A stretch of DNA of 64,000 bases from Lentibacillus persicus (lineage in GTDB: Bacteria > Bacillota > Bacilli > Bacillales > Amphibacillaceae), in the NCBI RefSeq assembly GCF_900112705.1, contig NZ_FOMR01000003.1, positions 124,001-188,000 of the forward strand. The letters are read 5' to 3'. Below are positions 1 through 6,271 of this stretch, piece by piece. Position 1 is the first letter of the stretch; every line of letters starts with the position of its first letter. Below the pieces are notes generated by a model. It had not been told where the DNA came from and made no database searches. It worked only from the letters and a program-made list of their open reading frames with translations. A program made the position numbers and the translations under genes.

Positions 1-18
1 ATATTTAATGTTACTCAT
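1..18 (-). CDS. first six codons of a downstream gene, probable Doc-type toxin (partial)
   Basis: The antitoxin stop codon overlaps a new ATG by one base (TAATG), and the reading frame then runs off the window edge encoding MSNIKY. This one-base coupling is typical of type II toxin-antitoxin pairs. AbrB/MazE-type antitoxins of this kind are usually followed by a death-on-curing (Fic-fold Doc) toxin, whose N-termini often look similar. The identity is an inference from context; only six residues are visible. Confidence 0.45.
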
Positions 19-269
19 TACCGGTCCACTAACCCTTTAAACGCTTCATCATGCTCCTTAATGACGTCATTCAACGTGTCCATAAATTCCGCGTCGACAC
101 CTTCAGGAAGTGCTATTCTGTCTTTCTTTTGCAAAAGGATCTTACCATCTTTTACTTCGGCCTGTAACGCATCACCTTGAGCTAATTCGAGTTGTTTGAG
201 CACTTCGGAAGGCAGTGTGATCCCATAACTATTTCCAACTTTGGTCACTTTTCTCTCAAAATTTTTCAA
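18..269 (-). CDS. AbrB/MazE/SpoVT-type antitoxin of a toxin-antitoxin pair
   Basis: A short protein of about 83 residues with an N-terminal swapped-hairpin AbrB domain (KVTKVGNSYGITLP at the start, then LELAQGD and a KDGKILLQKK strand) and an acidic C-terminal tail that would bind and neutralise a toxin. Antitoxins of this family bind DNA and repress their own operon. The start chosen is TTG at 269, about ten bases after AGGA; a GTG at 278 sits too close to that site. The stop overlaps the start of the next gene by one base, and a perfect palindrome lies just upstream, both typical of TA operons. The partner toxin lies outside the window. Confidence 0.8.
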   Translation of the reverse strand: MKNFERKVTKVGNSYGITLPSEVLKQLELAQGDALQAEVKDGKILLQKKDRIALPEGVDAEFMDTLNDVIKEHDEAFKGLVDR

Positions 270-291
270 TTGAACCACATCCTAACTATAA

Positions 292-312
292 ATGTTATAA
301 CAATTATAACAT
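292..312 (-). promoter_or_regulatory. palindromic operator overlapping the antitoxin promoter
   Basis: Two perfect 9-bp arms, ATGTTATAA and TTATAACAT, flank the spacer CAA. On the minus strand a TATAAT -10 element (308..303) lies inside the palindrome, so a protein bound here would block the antitoxin promoter. No good -35 is visible. Autorepression by the AbrB-type antitoxin is the natural reading, but is inferred. Confidence 0.6.
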
Positions 313-361
313 GTGGTTGCTATTTATTAAGCCTATATTGCAATTTACTTCAGCAGGCGAA

Positions 362-703
362 TCAAGTCTCTTTTGCAGCCTTTTCTTTTCGATTTGAAAT
401 CATATCAATTATAAACAGTAATACAATAATCCAAAAAGCACCTTGGTTCACAGCAAAGCCATGGGCAGACTTCCCGCCCAGTAATGTTAGCACCACCAAT
501 AACAAAATAAGATATGCCAGTGAAAAAATTTGTTGCAAGTGACTGGTGCTTCTCTCGAGTGACGTTAAAATGCCCAGAGCCACTAATAGTATCCAAAAAA
601 TATAGTCATTGTTTATATAACCGAATATAGGATTATTCGGAAAGAAGTCTGAAATGAGCAGAATCGTTAATAACAGCAACGATGTCATTTGTAAACGTTT
701 CAT
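362..703 (-). CDS. small four-helix membrane protein, unknown function
   Basis: A 113-residue hydrophobic protein with about four membrane segments (near residues 6-20, 33-50, 58-77 and 88-103) and a short lysine/glutamate-rich cytosolic tail. A CAGGAG site lies just before the ATG. I do not recognise the family. It is followed upstream on the same strand by two further small membrane proteins (739..903 and 934..1179), so the three may be co-transcribed. The opposite strand also has an open frame here, but hydrophobic composition and ribosome-binding site favour this strand. Confidence 0.65.
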   Translation of the reverse strand: MKRLQMTSLLLLTILLISDFFPNNPIFGYINNDYIFWILLVALGILTSLERSTSHLQQIFSLAYLILLLVVLTLLGGKSAHGFAVNQGAFWIIVLLFIIDMISNRKEKAAKET

Positions 704-738
704 ATAACTCCTGCCCCTTATTAAAAATGTATCTGGGG

Positions 739-903
739 TTATCCCTTCTCTTTCTGCACTGCCAGTATTTCTTTCAGCGTCGAGTGAATATTTCGAAGAC
801 TGATCAGTATAAAGCCCAGCATCACAAACGTTACGATTTCTCCGGTCACAATAGATACAATGGCCAATAATATTGCGTACAGGATATACAGCCAGTTATT
901 CAT
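739..903 (-). CDS. 54-residue single-span membrane protein, unknown function
   Basis: A small reading frame starts at ATG 903 behind AGAGGTGAG and encodes 54 residues. It begins MNNWLYILYAILLAIVS, continues as one long hydrophobic stretch to about residue 36, and ends in a charged amphipathic tail (STLKEILAVQKEKG). The strong ribosome-binding site and its place in a row of small membrane-protein genes on the same strand support it as real. No known family is recognised. Confidence 0.6.
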   Translation of the reverse strand: MNNWLYILYAILLAIVSIVTGEIVTFVMLGFILISLRNIHSTLKEILAVQKEKG

Positions 904-933
904 TGATTTATCTCACCTCTGTTTATGCCATGT

Positions 934-1179
934 TCAATGCCGATCACTTTTTGGTACTATAAAATACGCAACCGTTGCAGCGGCAAACGCCATCAAAAAC
1001 GTTAGTAAATAAGGCCCTCCGCTGCTTCGAATAACGGTTTCTTGAGGGGCACCAGCGCTCTTGACCCATGCCGCTTCAATATCCGGTGTGTATACATAGG
1101 TGAGAACCAGCCCTGATAACACTTGGAATAGTACAAACAGCAGTATAAAAGCGGTGGCAAATATTATATACTTTTTCAT
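934..1179 (-). CDS. small two-helix membrane protein, unknown function
   Basis: An 81-residue protein behind AAGAAGGTGATTTA. One membrane helix runs from about residue 5 to 27 and a second from about 55 to 74; the loop between them is polar and likely external. The C-terminus is short and charged (PKSDRH). It belongs to the cluster of small membrane proteins at 362-1692 on the minus strand, which suggests a shared envelope role, but no function can be assigned. Confidence 0.65.
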   Translation of the reverse strand: MKKYIIFATAFILLFVLFQVLSGLVLTYVYTPDIEAAWVKSAGAPQETVIRSSGGPYLLTFLMAFAAATVAYFIVPKSDRH

Positions 1180-1235
1180 TAAATCACCTTCTTAATTTTC
1201 ATCGATCCTTTTTGAACAAAACCCGGGTGATGGCT

Positions 1236-1420
1236 TTCGTTCGCGTGGTGATGCTGGTTATCGCGTGGTCATCATTGAATTTCGGTTGATTTTTCCAGTA
1301 TTTCGCGTGGTTACTGCCAGATTTCGATTGGTCCTTCCAACATTTCGCGTGGTCACCCTGGTATTTCGGTTGGTCCCTCCAACATTTCGCGTGATGCGAC
1401 TCGATTTCGCGTGATAAACC
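1236..1420. repeat. intergenic array 1: about nine units with a 20-21 bp period
   Basis: The core word TTTCG(C/G)(G/T)TGGT recurs with TCG at 1241, 1261, 1282, 1303, 1324, 1345, 1366, 1387 and 1407, so every step is 20 or 21 bases. Units are degenerate and partly alternate between an ATTTCGCGTGGTC type and a TTTCGGTTGGTC type. The array fills the gap between two minus-strand genes and ends about six bases from the stop codon at 1426. It leaves a repeat-filled open frame that is not a credible gene. Similar periodicity is found at four other places in the window. Confidence 0.9.
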
Positions 1421-1425
1421 ACTTT

Positions 1426-1692
1426 CTAAACCACATTCACAAACATTAAAAATGCAACAACTCCCATAATTATCAAAGCTTGAATGACCAGTCCGACCAA
1501 GCTGCAAATAAGACCTGCAGTAGCCAGCCCGCTGCTCAGTTCATTTCCATCGGTGATTTCCTTTGGGGCTCTGCGTGACATGACCATACCAATGATGGCC
1601 AGTACAAGGCCGATAAACGGGGTGACGATCGATAGAACACCCAGGGTGAGTGAAATGACGGACGATCCGCTTATATGTGCGTTCTCACTCAT
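1426..1692 (-). CDS. DUF4190-type small membrane protein
   Basis: An 88-residue protein with two hydrophobic segments (about 13-40 and 57-86) joined by a short basic/polar loop (SRRAPKEITDGNEL). The pattern LGVLSIVTPFIGLVLAIIG followed by a GLATAGLICSLVGL helix is characteristic of DUF4190 proteins, whose function is unknown. An AAGGTGG site precedes the ATG by about 13 bases. Its 3' end abuts repeat array 1, and no ordinary terminator hairpin is seen there. Confidence 0.75.
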   Translation of the reverse strand: MSENAHISGSSVISLTLGVLSIVTPFIGLVLAIIGMVMSRRAPKEITDGNELSSGLATAGLICSLVGLVIQALIIMGVVAFLMFVNVV

Positions 1693-1720
1693 CTAAATGA
1701 CACCACCTTCAAGTGGAATT

Positions 1721-2008
1721 TTACCAGAAAGGCTCCTGTTCATTTGATAATTTTAAAACAAATGGATAAAAGCACAGCGTGATCGAAGTTAAAACAACCA
1801 CGAGAATCAGCGCCATAAATACGGAAAAATCCATCCCCGTCACGAAAGGCAGCAGTATCAGTGGAGCCAAGCCAAGGAAACTGCTCCGGCGTCGCGATGA
1901 TGCTGATTCAAATTGCTTAGCACCACAATGCGGGCATTTTAATTTAAATAGTGTTCTAATCGTTTGCTCATAGCTCCAAACCTTTTCGCAATTTTGACAA
2001 ACAGGCAT
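1721..2008 (-). CDS. cxxc_20_cxxc-type zinc-ribbon membrane protein
   Basis: The protein begins MPVCQNCEKVWSY and has a second pair of cysteines in KCPHCG about 20 residues later. This is the layout of the small Firmicutes family TIGR04104 (CxxC-20-CxxC), a putative zinc ribbon. Two membrane helices follow (about residues 45-62 and 65-88). I place the start at ATG 2008, about nine bases after AAGGTGG, giving 95 residues. A longer frame adds 19 residues (to 2065) but would run through the terminator side of floT. Confidence 0.7.
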   Translation of the reverse strand: MPVCQNCEKVWSYEQTIRTLFKLKCPHCGAKQFESASSRRRSSFLGLAPLILLPFVTGMDFSVFMALILVVVLTSITLCFYPFVLKLSNEQEPFW

Positions 2009-2056
2009 GTAACCATCCACCTTCTTTAATCGGGGTTCTCCCGCCAGTTTCGACAG

Positions 2057-2101
2057 CAAAAACACGGGCTTTCGCTTTATCGCATGAAAGCCCTGTTTTT
2101 A
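2057..2101 (-). terminator. intrinsic terminator after floT
   Basis: GGGCTTTC (2066-2073) and GAAAGCCC (2086-2093) form an 8-bp stem, with A runs on the low side and T runs on the high side. It can therefore end transcription in either direction. On the minus strand it lies just downstream of the flotillin stop codon. Confidence 0.8.
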
Positions 2102-2129
2102 TTAACTTCAGCTGCATTATAACTCGGAA

Positions 2130-3599
2130 TTATGTCTCTTCTTTGCCGCTGTCTGTTGCACCGTCATTTTCATCTGCTTCTTTAGCAGCGGATGCTTCTT
2201 GATGCTGCATGCCGAAGTGACCTGCATTGCCGCGAGATACATAGCTCTCAAGCATCGCTTTCAAATCCATACCGGTTGTTTCCTTCAGAGACTCCTGAAT
2301 GCCGAGCATGGTTGAGGTCACATTATTGGCGACTTTTGATGAGCCGCCCTGTGAGTCGCTGCCGCCCATATCGATCACACGCATATCCTGAATTTGAGAA
2401 ATCGGTGCCGATACTTTCTCAGCGTACTCCGGCAGCACATTGATAAGCATTTCCATAATGGCGGCTTCCCCGTATTGCTCCATTGCCTGAGCCATGCGTT
2501 CTTTAGACTCTGCTTCGGCGATACCGCGCTGACGGATAACCTCTGCCTCGGATTCCCCTTTGATACGTTCTTTTTCGGCTTCTGCTTCTGCCGCTTTCGT
2601 CGTTTTATAAGCTTCAGCATCAGCAATCGAGCGGCGGCGTTTGTTTTCCTCTTCTTCCAGTTCTACGGCACGCTGTTTTTCGATATATTGGACTTTTAAT
2701 TCTTCGTCCTTCACTTGCTGAGCAAGACGCTGCCGTTCCAGTTCCCCGGCCTGCTCAGCATTTGCCCGCGCACGGTTGGTTTCTTTTTCAAATTCAGCTT
2801 CTTTGATATCTTTTTCATTTTTTGATTGGGCGATAGCGGTCAAGCGCCGGTTTTCTTCGTCTTGTGCTTCCTGGTCGTTCTGTGCCTGATAAATTCGGGT
2901 TTCTTTTTCCGCATCAGATTCCGCCTGGTGTGCCAGTTTCTGTACTTCGGCAATGTGCGGACGTCCCAGGGCATCGATGTAGCCGTTTTCCACGTCAACG
3001 TCTTCCACATCATTCAATGCAAACGATGTAATTTCAAAACCCATGCCTTTCAAATCCGCCTCAGCAATCTTTTTCACCTGGGTATTGACTTCTTTAAAAT
3101 CGTTATAAATCTTTTCGATCGATAGCGATGCAATAATTGCACGCAGGTGACCATTCAATACATCACGCAATTCCGCTTCCCGCTCATCCTGCTCTTTGCC
3201 GAGAAATTTCTCTGCAAAATTGGCCATGATTGCCAGTTCACTGCCGATACTGATAACTGCCGTACTAACGACACGAACAGGAATGCCCTCTTTCGTATAA
3301 GCTTTTTCAGAATCGACCTGCAGCTGGAAAGATGTCAAATCAATTGGTGTTGCTGTCTGGAACATGCGAAGACGATACCCGCCGCCGCGAATGATTTTAA
3401 CCGAACGGCCATTTTCATCCTGAAAAACATTCCGCTCCTTTTCTGGATCACCAAGCTTAGGTCCAGTCACAATCAGCGCTTCATTCGAGCTTGCTGTCTT
3501 GTAGCGGAGCCTGAATATAAAAAACGCAATCGCGCCTCCAACAATGACCACTACCCCAATAACGGCAAGGATAATTAAAAATAGTGCATCTTGAAACAA
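2130..3599 (-). CDS. floT: flotillin-like protein FloT
   Basis: A membrane-anchored scaffold that organises functional membrane microdomains and affects fluidity, signalling and cell-wall enzymes. An N-terminal membrane segment (about residues 4-28) is followed by an SPFH/band-7 domain (about 35-210) and a long Ala/Glu/Arg-rich flotillin coiled coil (about 215-395, with repeated AEAEAE-type heptads). The C-terminal tail, rich in Ser, Glu and Ala, is divergent. Length is 489 residues if translation starts at TTG 3599, nine bases after AAGGGAG. A TTG at 3620 has no good site. B. subtilis floT follows yuaF; no yuaF homologue is seen here. A sigma-W-type promoter lies upstream. Confidence 0.9.
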   Translation of the reverse strand: MFQDALFLIILAVIGVVVIVGGAIAFFIFRLRYKTASSNEALIVTGPKLGDPEKERNVFQDENGRSVKIIRGGGYRLRMFQTATPIDLTSFQLQVDSEKAYTKEGIPVRVVSTAVISIGSELAIMANFAEKFLGKEQDEREAELRDVLNGHLRAIIASLSIEKIYNDFKEVNTQVKKIAEADLKGMGFEITSFALNDVEDVDVENGYIDALGRPHIAEVQKLAHQAESDAEKETRIYQAQNDQEAQDEENRRLTAIAQSKNEKDIKEAEFEKETNRARANAEQAGELERQRLAQQVKDEELKVQYIEKQRAVELEEEENKRRRSIADAEAYKTTKAAEAEAEKERIKGESEAEVIRQRGIAEAESKERMAQAMEQYGEAAIMEMLINVLPEYAEKVSAPISQIQDMRVIDMGGSDSQGGSSKVANNVTSTMLGIQESLKETTGMDLKAMLESYVSRGNAGHFGMQHQEASAAKEADENDGATDSGKEET

Positions 3600-3667
3600 A
3601 ATAATCCGCTCCCTTTTCAAATTAAAATCCAGTCCATTCTATATGTATATGAACCTGTATATTACAA

Positions 3668-3693
3668 TACGATGACATTTATATAAAGTTTCA
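3668..3693 (-). promoter_or_regulatory. sigma-W-type promoter of floT
   Basis: On the minus strand TGAAAC (3693..3688) is followed after exactly 16 bases by CGTA (3671..3668). TGAAAC-N16-CGTA is the consensus of the extracytoplasmic sigma factor W, which controls the flotillin operon in B. subtilis. The predicted transcript has a leader of about 60 bases before the TTG start. Confidence 0.8.
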
Positions 3694-3732
3694 ACATTCA
3701 TATAATTTATCTTTATTCTGAAAACTAACGCA

Positions 3733-3762
3733 CAAAAAAGCTGCCGGTCTAACACCAGCAGC
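3733..3762 (-). terminator. intrinsic terminator after the YjzC-like gene
   Basis: On the minus strand GCTGC(TGG) pairs with (CCG)GCAGC and is followed by six T residues. It lies about 20 bases after the stop codon of the YjzC-like gene. Confidence 0.75.
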
Positions 3763-3779
3763 ATACATCTCACAAAACA

Positions 3780-3992
3780 TCAGTCATTAGCTCTCCCCTG
3801 GACACCCGGTCTCGACAAGTCACGTTTATTGACCCATACACGTTCCGGATTGCTGTTTTCCGGGAACTTATCGCCTGCTTTCATATCAATCTGCTCCGGT
3901 CCTTCCACATTGCTCCCTGTCTCGCCCTTTTCGATGTACACACCATTATTCGGTGCTTTTTGGCCGCCACGGAAGCGGGACTGTTCAGCCAT
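3780..3992 (-). CDS. YjzC-like small protein
   Basis: A 70-residue hydrophilic protein with the pattern SRFRGGQKAPNNGVYIEKGE near the N-terminus, then KAGDKFPENSNPERVWV. This matches the small YjzC family of Bacillus, whose function is not known. The second ATG (3992) is seven bases after AAGGAGG and is chosen over the ATG two codons earlier, which touches that site. The C-terminal tail (LSRPGVQGRAND) is longer than usual. It is a single-gene unit with its own terminator. Confidence 0.75.
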   Translation of the reverse strand: MAEQSRFRGGQKAPNNGVYIEKGETGSNVEGPEQIDMKAGDKFPENSNPERVWVNKRDLSRPGVQGRAND

Positions 3993-4047
3993 CTTCATCC
4001 CTCCTTCATCATGATACCTTTAGTTTGGCTGAATGGGCGGCATATTA

Positions 4048-4093
4048 TAAAAAAATAGAGACGCAGCCTCCAAACAAAGAAGCTGCGTCTTTT
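4048..4093 (-). terminator. intrinsic terminator after the DoxX gene
   Basis: GACGCAGC (4060-4067) pairs with GCTGCGTC (4082-4089). On the minus strand the stem is followed by CTATTTTTTTAT. It ends the DoxX gene transcript a few bases after the stop. Confidence 0.85.
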
Positions 4094-4099
4094 CACGCA

Positions 4100-4486
4100 T
4101 TAGCCGATCGCGTATGCGCCAGGACCGATTAAGGCAATGCCGACGACGATCGCAATGATGACAAATGGGTATTCAATTCCGCCATTATCGGCAAAATAGC
4201 CGTTCGGCAGGTGTACTTTAAAGATAGCACCAATCATAACGATGACAATAAGAACAGCTGCAAGCCATGTCAGCAGCCCCGTTGCCAGCAGCAGCCCGCC
4301 AACGAATTCGAATAAACCAACGAGAACTGCCATTGGCACGCCAGGTTTGACACCGATGGATTCAAAAAATCCGCCCGTTCCTTTTGCACCGTGGCCGCCA
4401 AACCAGCCAAACAGCTTTTGAGCCCCATGACCGGCAAGGCTGATTCCCAGCACCAACCGTATAATTAACAAACCGAAATGAATCAT
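4100..4486 (-). CDS. DoxX family membrane protein
   Basis: A 128-residue four-helix membrane protein of the DoxX family. It begins LLIIRLVLGISLAGHGAQKL and contains the glycine-rich GWFGGHGAKGTGGFFESIG loop typical of DoxX/YfiD/CatD proteins. In B. subtilis, related DoxX proteins (CatD, MhqP) are encoded in operons induced by quinones and catechol and controlled by thiol-based MarR/DUF24 repressors. Here the gene stands alone behind a strong promoter with a palindrome just downstream of it, which fits repression of that kind. The partner dioxygenase gene (catE) is not adjacent. Confidence 0.85.
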   Translation of the reverse strand: MIHFGLLIIRLVLGISLAGHGAQKLFGWFGGHGAKGTGGFFESIGVKPGVPMAVLVGLFEFVGGLLLATGLLTWLAAVLIVIVMIGAIFKVHLPNGYFADNGGIEYPFVIIAIVVGIALIGPGAYAIG

Positions 4487-4520
4487 ACTATAATTCCTCC
4501 TATACTTTTTGTTATTAACT

Positions 4521-4572
4521 TACTTTTTATAAGTACAGAGACAAATATAGTATGAATTCAAAGTATTGTCAA
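4521..4572 (-). promoter_or_regulatory. strong promoter with a YodB/CatR-like operator for the DoxX gene
   Basis: On the minus strand TTGACA (4572..4567), a 17-base spacer and TATATT (4549..4544) form a near-consensus sigma-A promoter. About eight bases after the likely transcript start lies TACTT-N5-AAGTA (4521-4535). That palindrome resembles boxes bound by YodB/CatR-type redox repressors. The promoter is clear; the regulator is inferred. Confidence 0.65.
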
Positions 4573-4576
4573 GACA

Positions 4577-4612
4577 AAAAACTGCTCCCATTTTATTGAT
4601 GGAAGCAGTTTT
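4577..4612 (-). terminator. terminator after the downstream antiporter gene
   Basis: AAAACTGCTCCCA (4577-4589) pairs with TGGAAGCAGTTTT (4600-4612), with one mismatch. On the minus strand the stem is followed by TTTTTTGTC. It is 18 bases past the stop codon at 4630. Confidence 0.75.
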
Positions 4613-4629
4613 AAACGAAAAGAGCGGCC

Positions 4630-6132
4630 TCAGTTGTTTTTTCTGCCGAATATATCCCACCACTTTTTCTTAGGCTTTTCTTTCTTTTCCTTTTTGCCTA
4701 AAATGATTTCCTTTACTCTAGATCGTTTTTCTCTATCGCTGAGCACAAACAACATATCTCCCGATTCAATCGTGGTGGCCCCGCTCGGCGTGATGAGTTC
4801 TTCATTTCGGACAATGCCGATAACCAACGTATCACTTGGGAGTGTTATGTCTATTAGCGTTGACTGAACCACAGGCGCTTTTTTGCCAATCGGCAGTTTA
4901 ATGATTTCAGAATTCGTGTTGCCTAAATGAATCATTTCAAAACCACTCGGATCGAAATCCATACCTTCTTCTGTCAAGCCTAATTTTGATGCAAGCGGTG
5001 ATAACGTACTTCCCTGAACAAGCGCTGAAATAAGCACAACGAAAAACACTGCATTAAATATGACATAGCCATTTTCCACGCCTGAGACAATCGGATAAGT
5101 TGCCAAAACAATCGGCACGGCACCTTTCAATCCGGTCCATGACAAAAACAGCTGTTCTTTCATATTGTATTTGAAAAAAATCATACTTAAAAAAGTGGCA
5201 ACAGGCCGGGCAACGAACATAAGAATAAGGGCGAGTACAATTCCCTGCCATCCTACCCTTACTAAATCACTCGGGAATACAAGCATGCCAAGGAAAATAA
5301 ACATGATGATCTGCATCATCCAGGCAAATCCTTCATTAAAGCGAACAATTGAGAATTTATGCATCAAATCGCTGTTCCCGACGAGAACTCCCATCACGTA
5401 TACGGCTAAAAATCCGCTCCCTCCCAAATAATCGGTCACGCCGAATGTCAAAACAGCGCTCCCCAATGCGAGAAGCGGGTACATACCCGATACATCCAAT
5501 TGGATTTTATTAATTAAAAGCACACTGAGCCGGCCAAATAACAAGCCGAACACCAAACCGAAGCCCATTTGGATAAAAAAATCGCCGACCGTTGACCAAA
5601 TCGTAGTCTCCGGCACTTGAATCATTTCAATAAAAGCAACCGTCAAAAAGACAGCCATCGGATCATTTGACCCGGATTCAGCTTCCAGTGTAGCCGTCAA
5701 TCGCTTATTAATATTCTTGCTCCCAAGCACAGCGAAGACTGCAGCAGCATCAGTTGAACCGACAATCGCTCCAAACAGCATGCCTTCCAGCATTGTTAAA
5801 TCAAGGATATAATAAGCTGCAAACCCGGTAATAACCGACGTAATTAACACGCCAACTGTTGCCAGTACACCAGCCGGGGCAAGAATCGGGCGCATAATAT
5901 TCCATTTCGTCTGGGTGCCGCCCTCGAATAAAATAATGACAAGTGCCAGGATACCAATTAACTGAGTCAGTTCAACATTTTCAAAATAAATGAATTCATT
6001 AAGCAGCATCCCGGCAAACAAGAAAAGCACAAGCGAAGGCAGACCGAGACGGGCTGAAAATTTTGTTGTAAATACACCGACAAGGAGCATGAGTGCAAAC
6101 AATAGTACGAATGATGTTACAGAAGCATCCAT
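4630..6132 (-). CDS. CPA1-type K+/H+ (NhaP2-like) antiporter, copy 1
   Basis: A 500-residue antiporter with about 12-13 membrane helices (residues 5-390). It has the conserved EGGTQTKW segment, the AIVGSTDAAAVF stretch and the ESGSNDP motif of the cation-proton exchanger core. A C-terminal cytosolic TrkA_C (RCK_C) domain (about 395-480) usually senses nucleotides or ions, and the extreme tail is lysine-rich. The family exchanges K+ or Na+ for protons and supports pH and ion homeostasis. The next gene upstream is a close paralogue in the same direction, 139 bases away, so a local duplication is likely. A GAAAGGA site precedes the ATG. Confidence 0.88.
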   Translation of the reverse strand: MDASVTSFVLLFALMLLVGVFTTKFSARLGLPSLVLFLFAGMLLNEFIYFENVELTQLIGILALVIILFEGGTQTKWNIMRPILAPAGVLATVGVLITSVITGFAAYYILDLTMLEGMLFGAIVGSTDAAAVFAVLGSKNINKRLTATLEAESGSNDPMAVFLTVAFIEMIQVPETTIWSTVGDFFIQMGFGLVFGLLFGRLSVLLINKIQLDVSGMYPLLALGSAVLTFGVTDYLGGSGFLAVYVMGVLVGNSDLMHKFSIVRFNEGFAWMMQIIMFIFLGMLVFPSDLVRVGWQGIVLALILMFVARPVATFLSMIFFKYNMKEQLFLSWTGLKGAVPIVLATYPIVSGVENGYVIFNAVFFVVLISALVQGSTLSPLASKLGLTEEGMDFDPSGFEMIHLGNTNSEIIKLPIGKKAPVVQSTLIDITLPSDTLVIGIVRNEELITPSGATTIESGDMLFVLSDREKRSRVKEIILGKKEKKEKPKKKWWDIFGRKNN

Positions 6133-6271
6133 GGGGAATTCCTTTCAACTACAGTCTATTTATAGTTTACCAGATTTGTTGGTACTGCACAAAGAATCCA
6201 TCCCATACTAAATTATAGAACACATTAAACAAGCGGGGTGAAGCAGGAAGAAGGGAATAGCGAAGTGATCC

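Noticed and set aside
1199-1507. 102-codon minus-strand open frame across array 1
   Set aside because: It is the read-through of the 21-bp repeat (HAKCWRDQPK-type heptads), overlaps the DUF4190 gene and has no ribosome-binding site.
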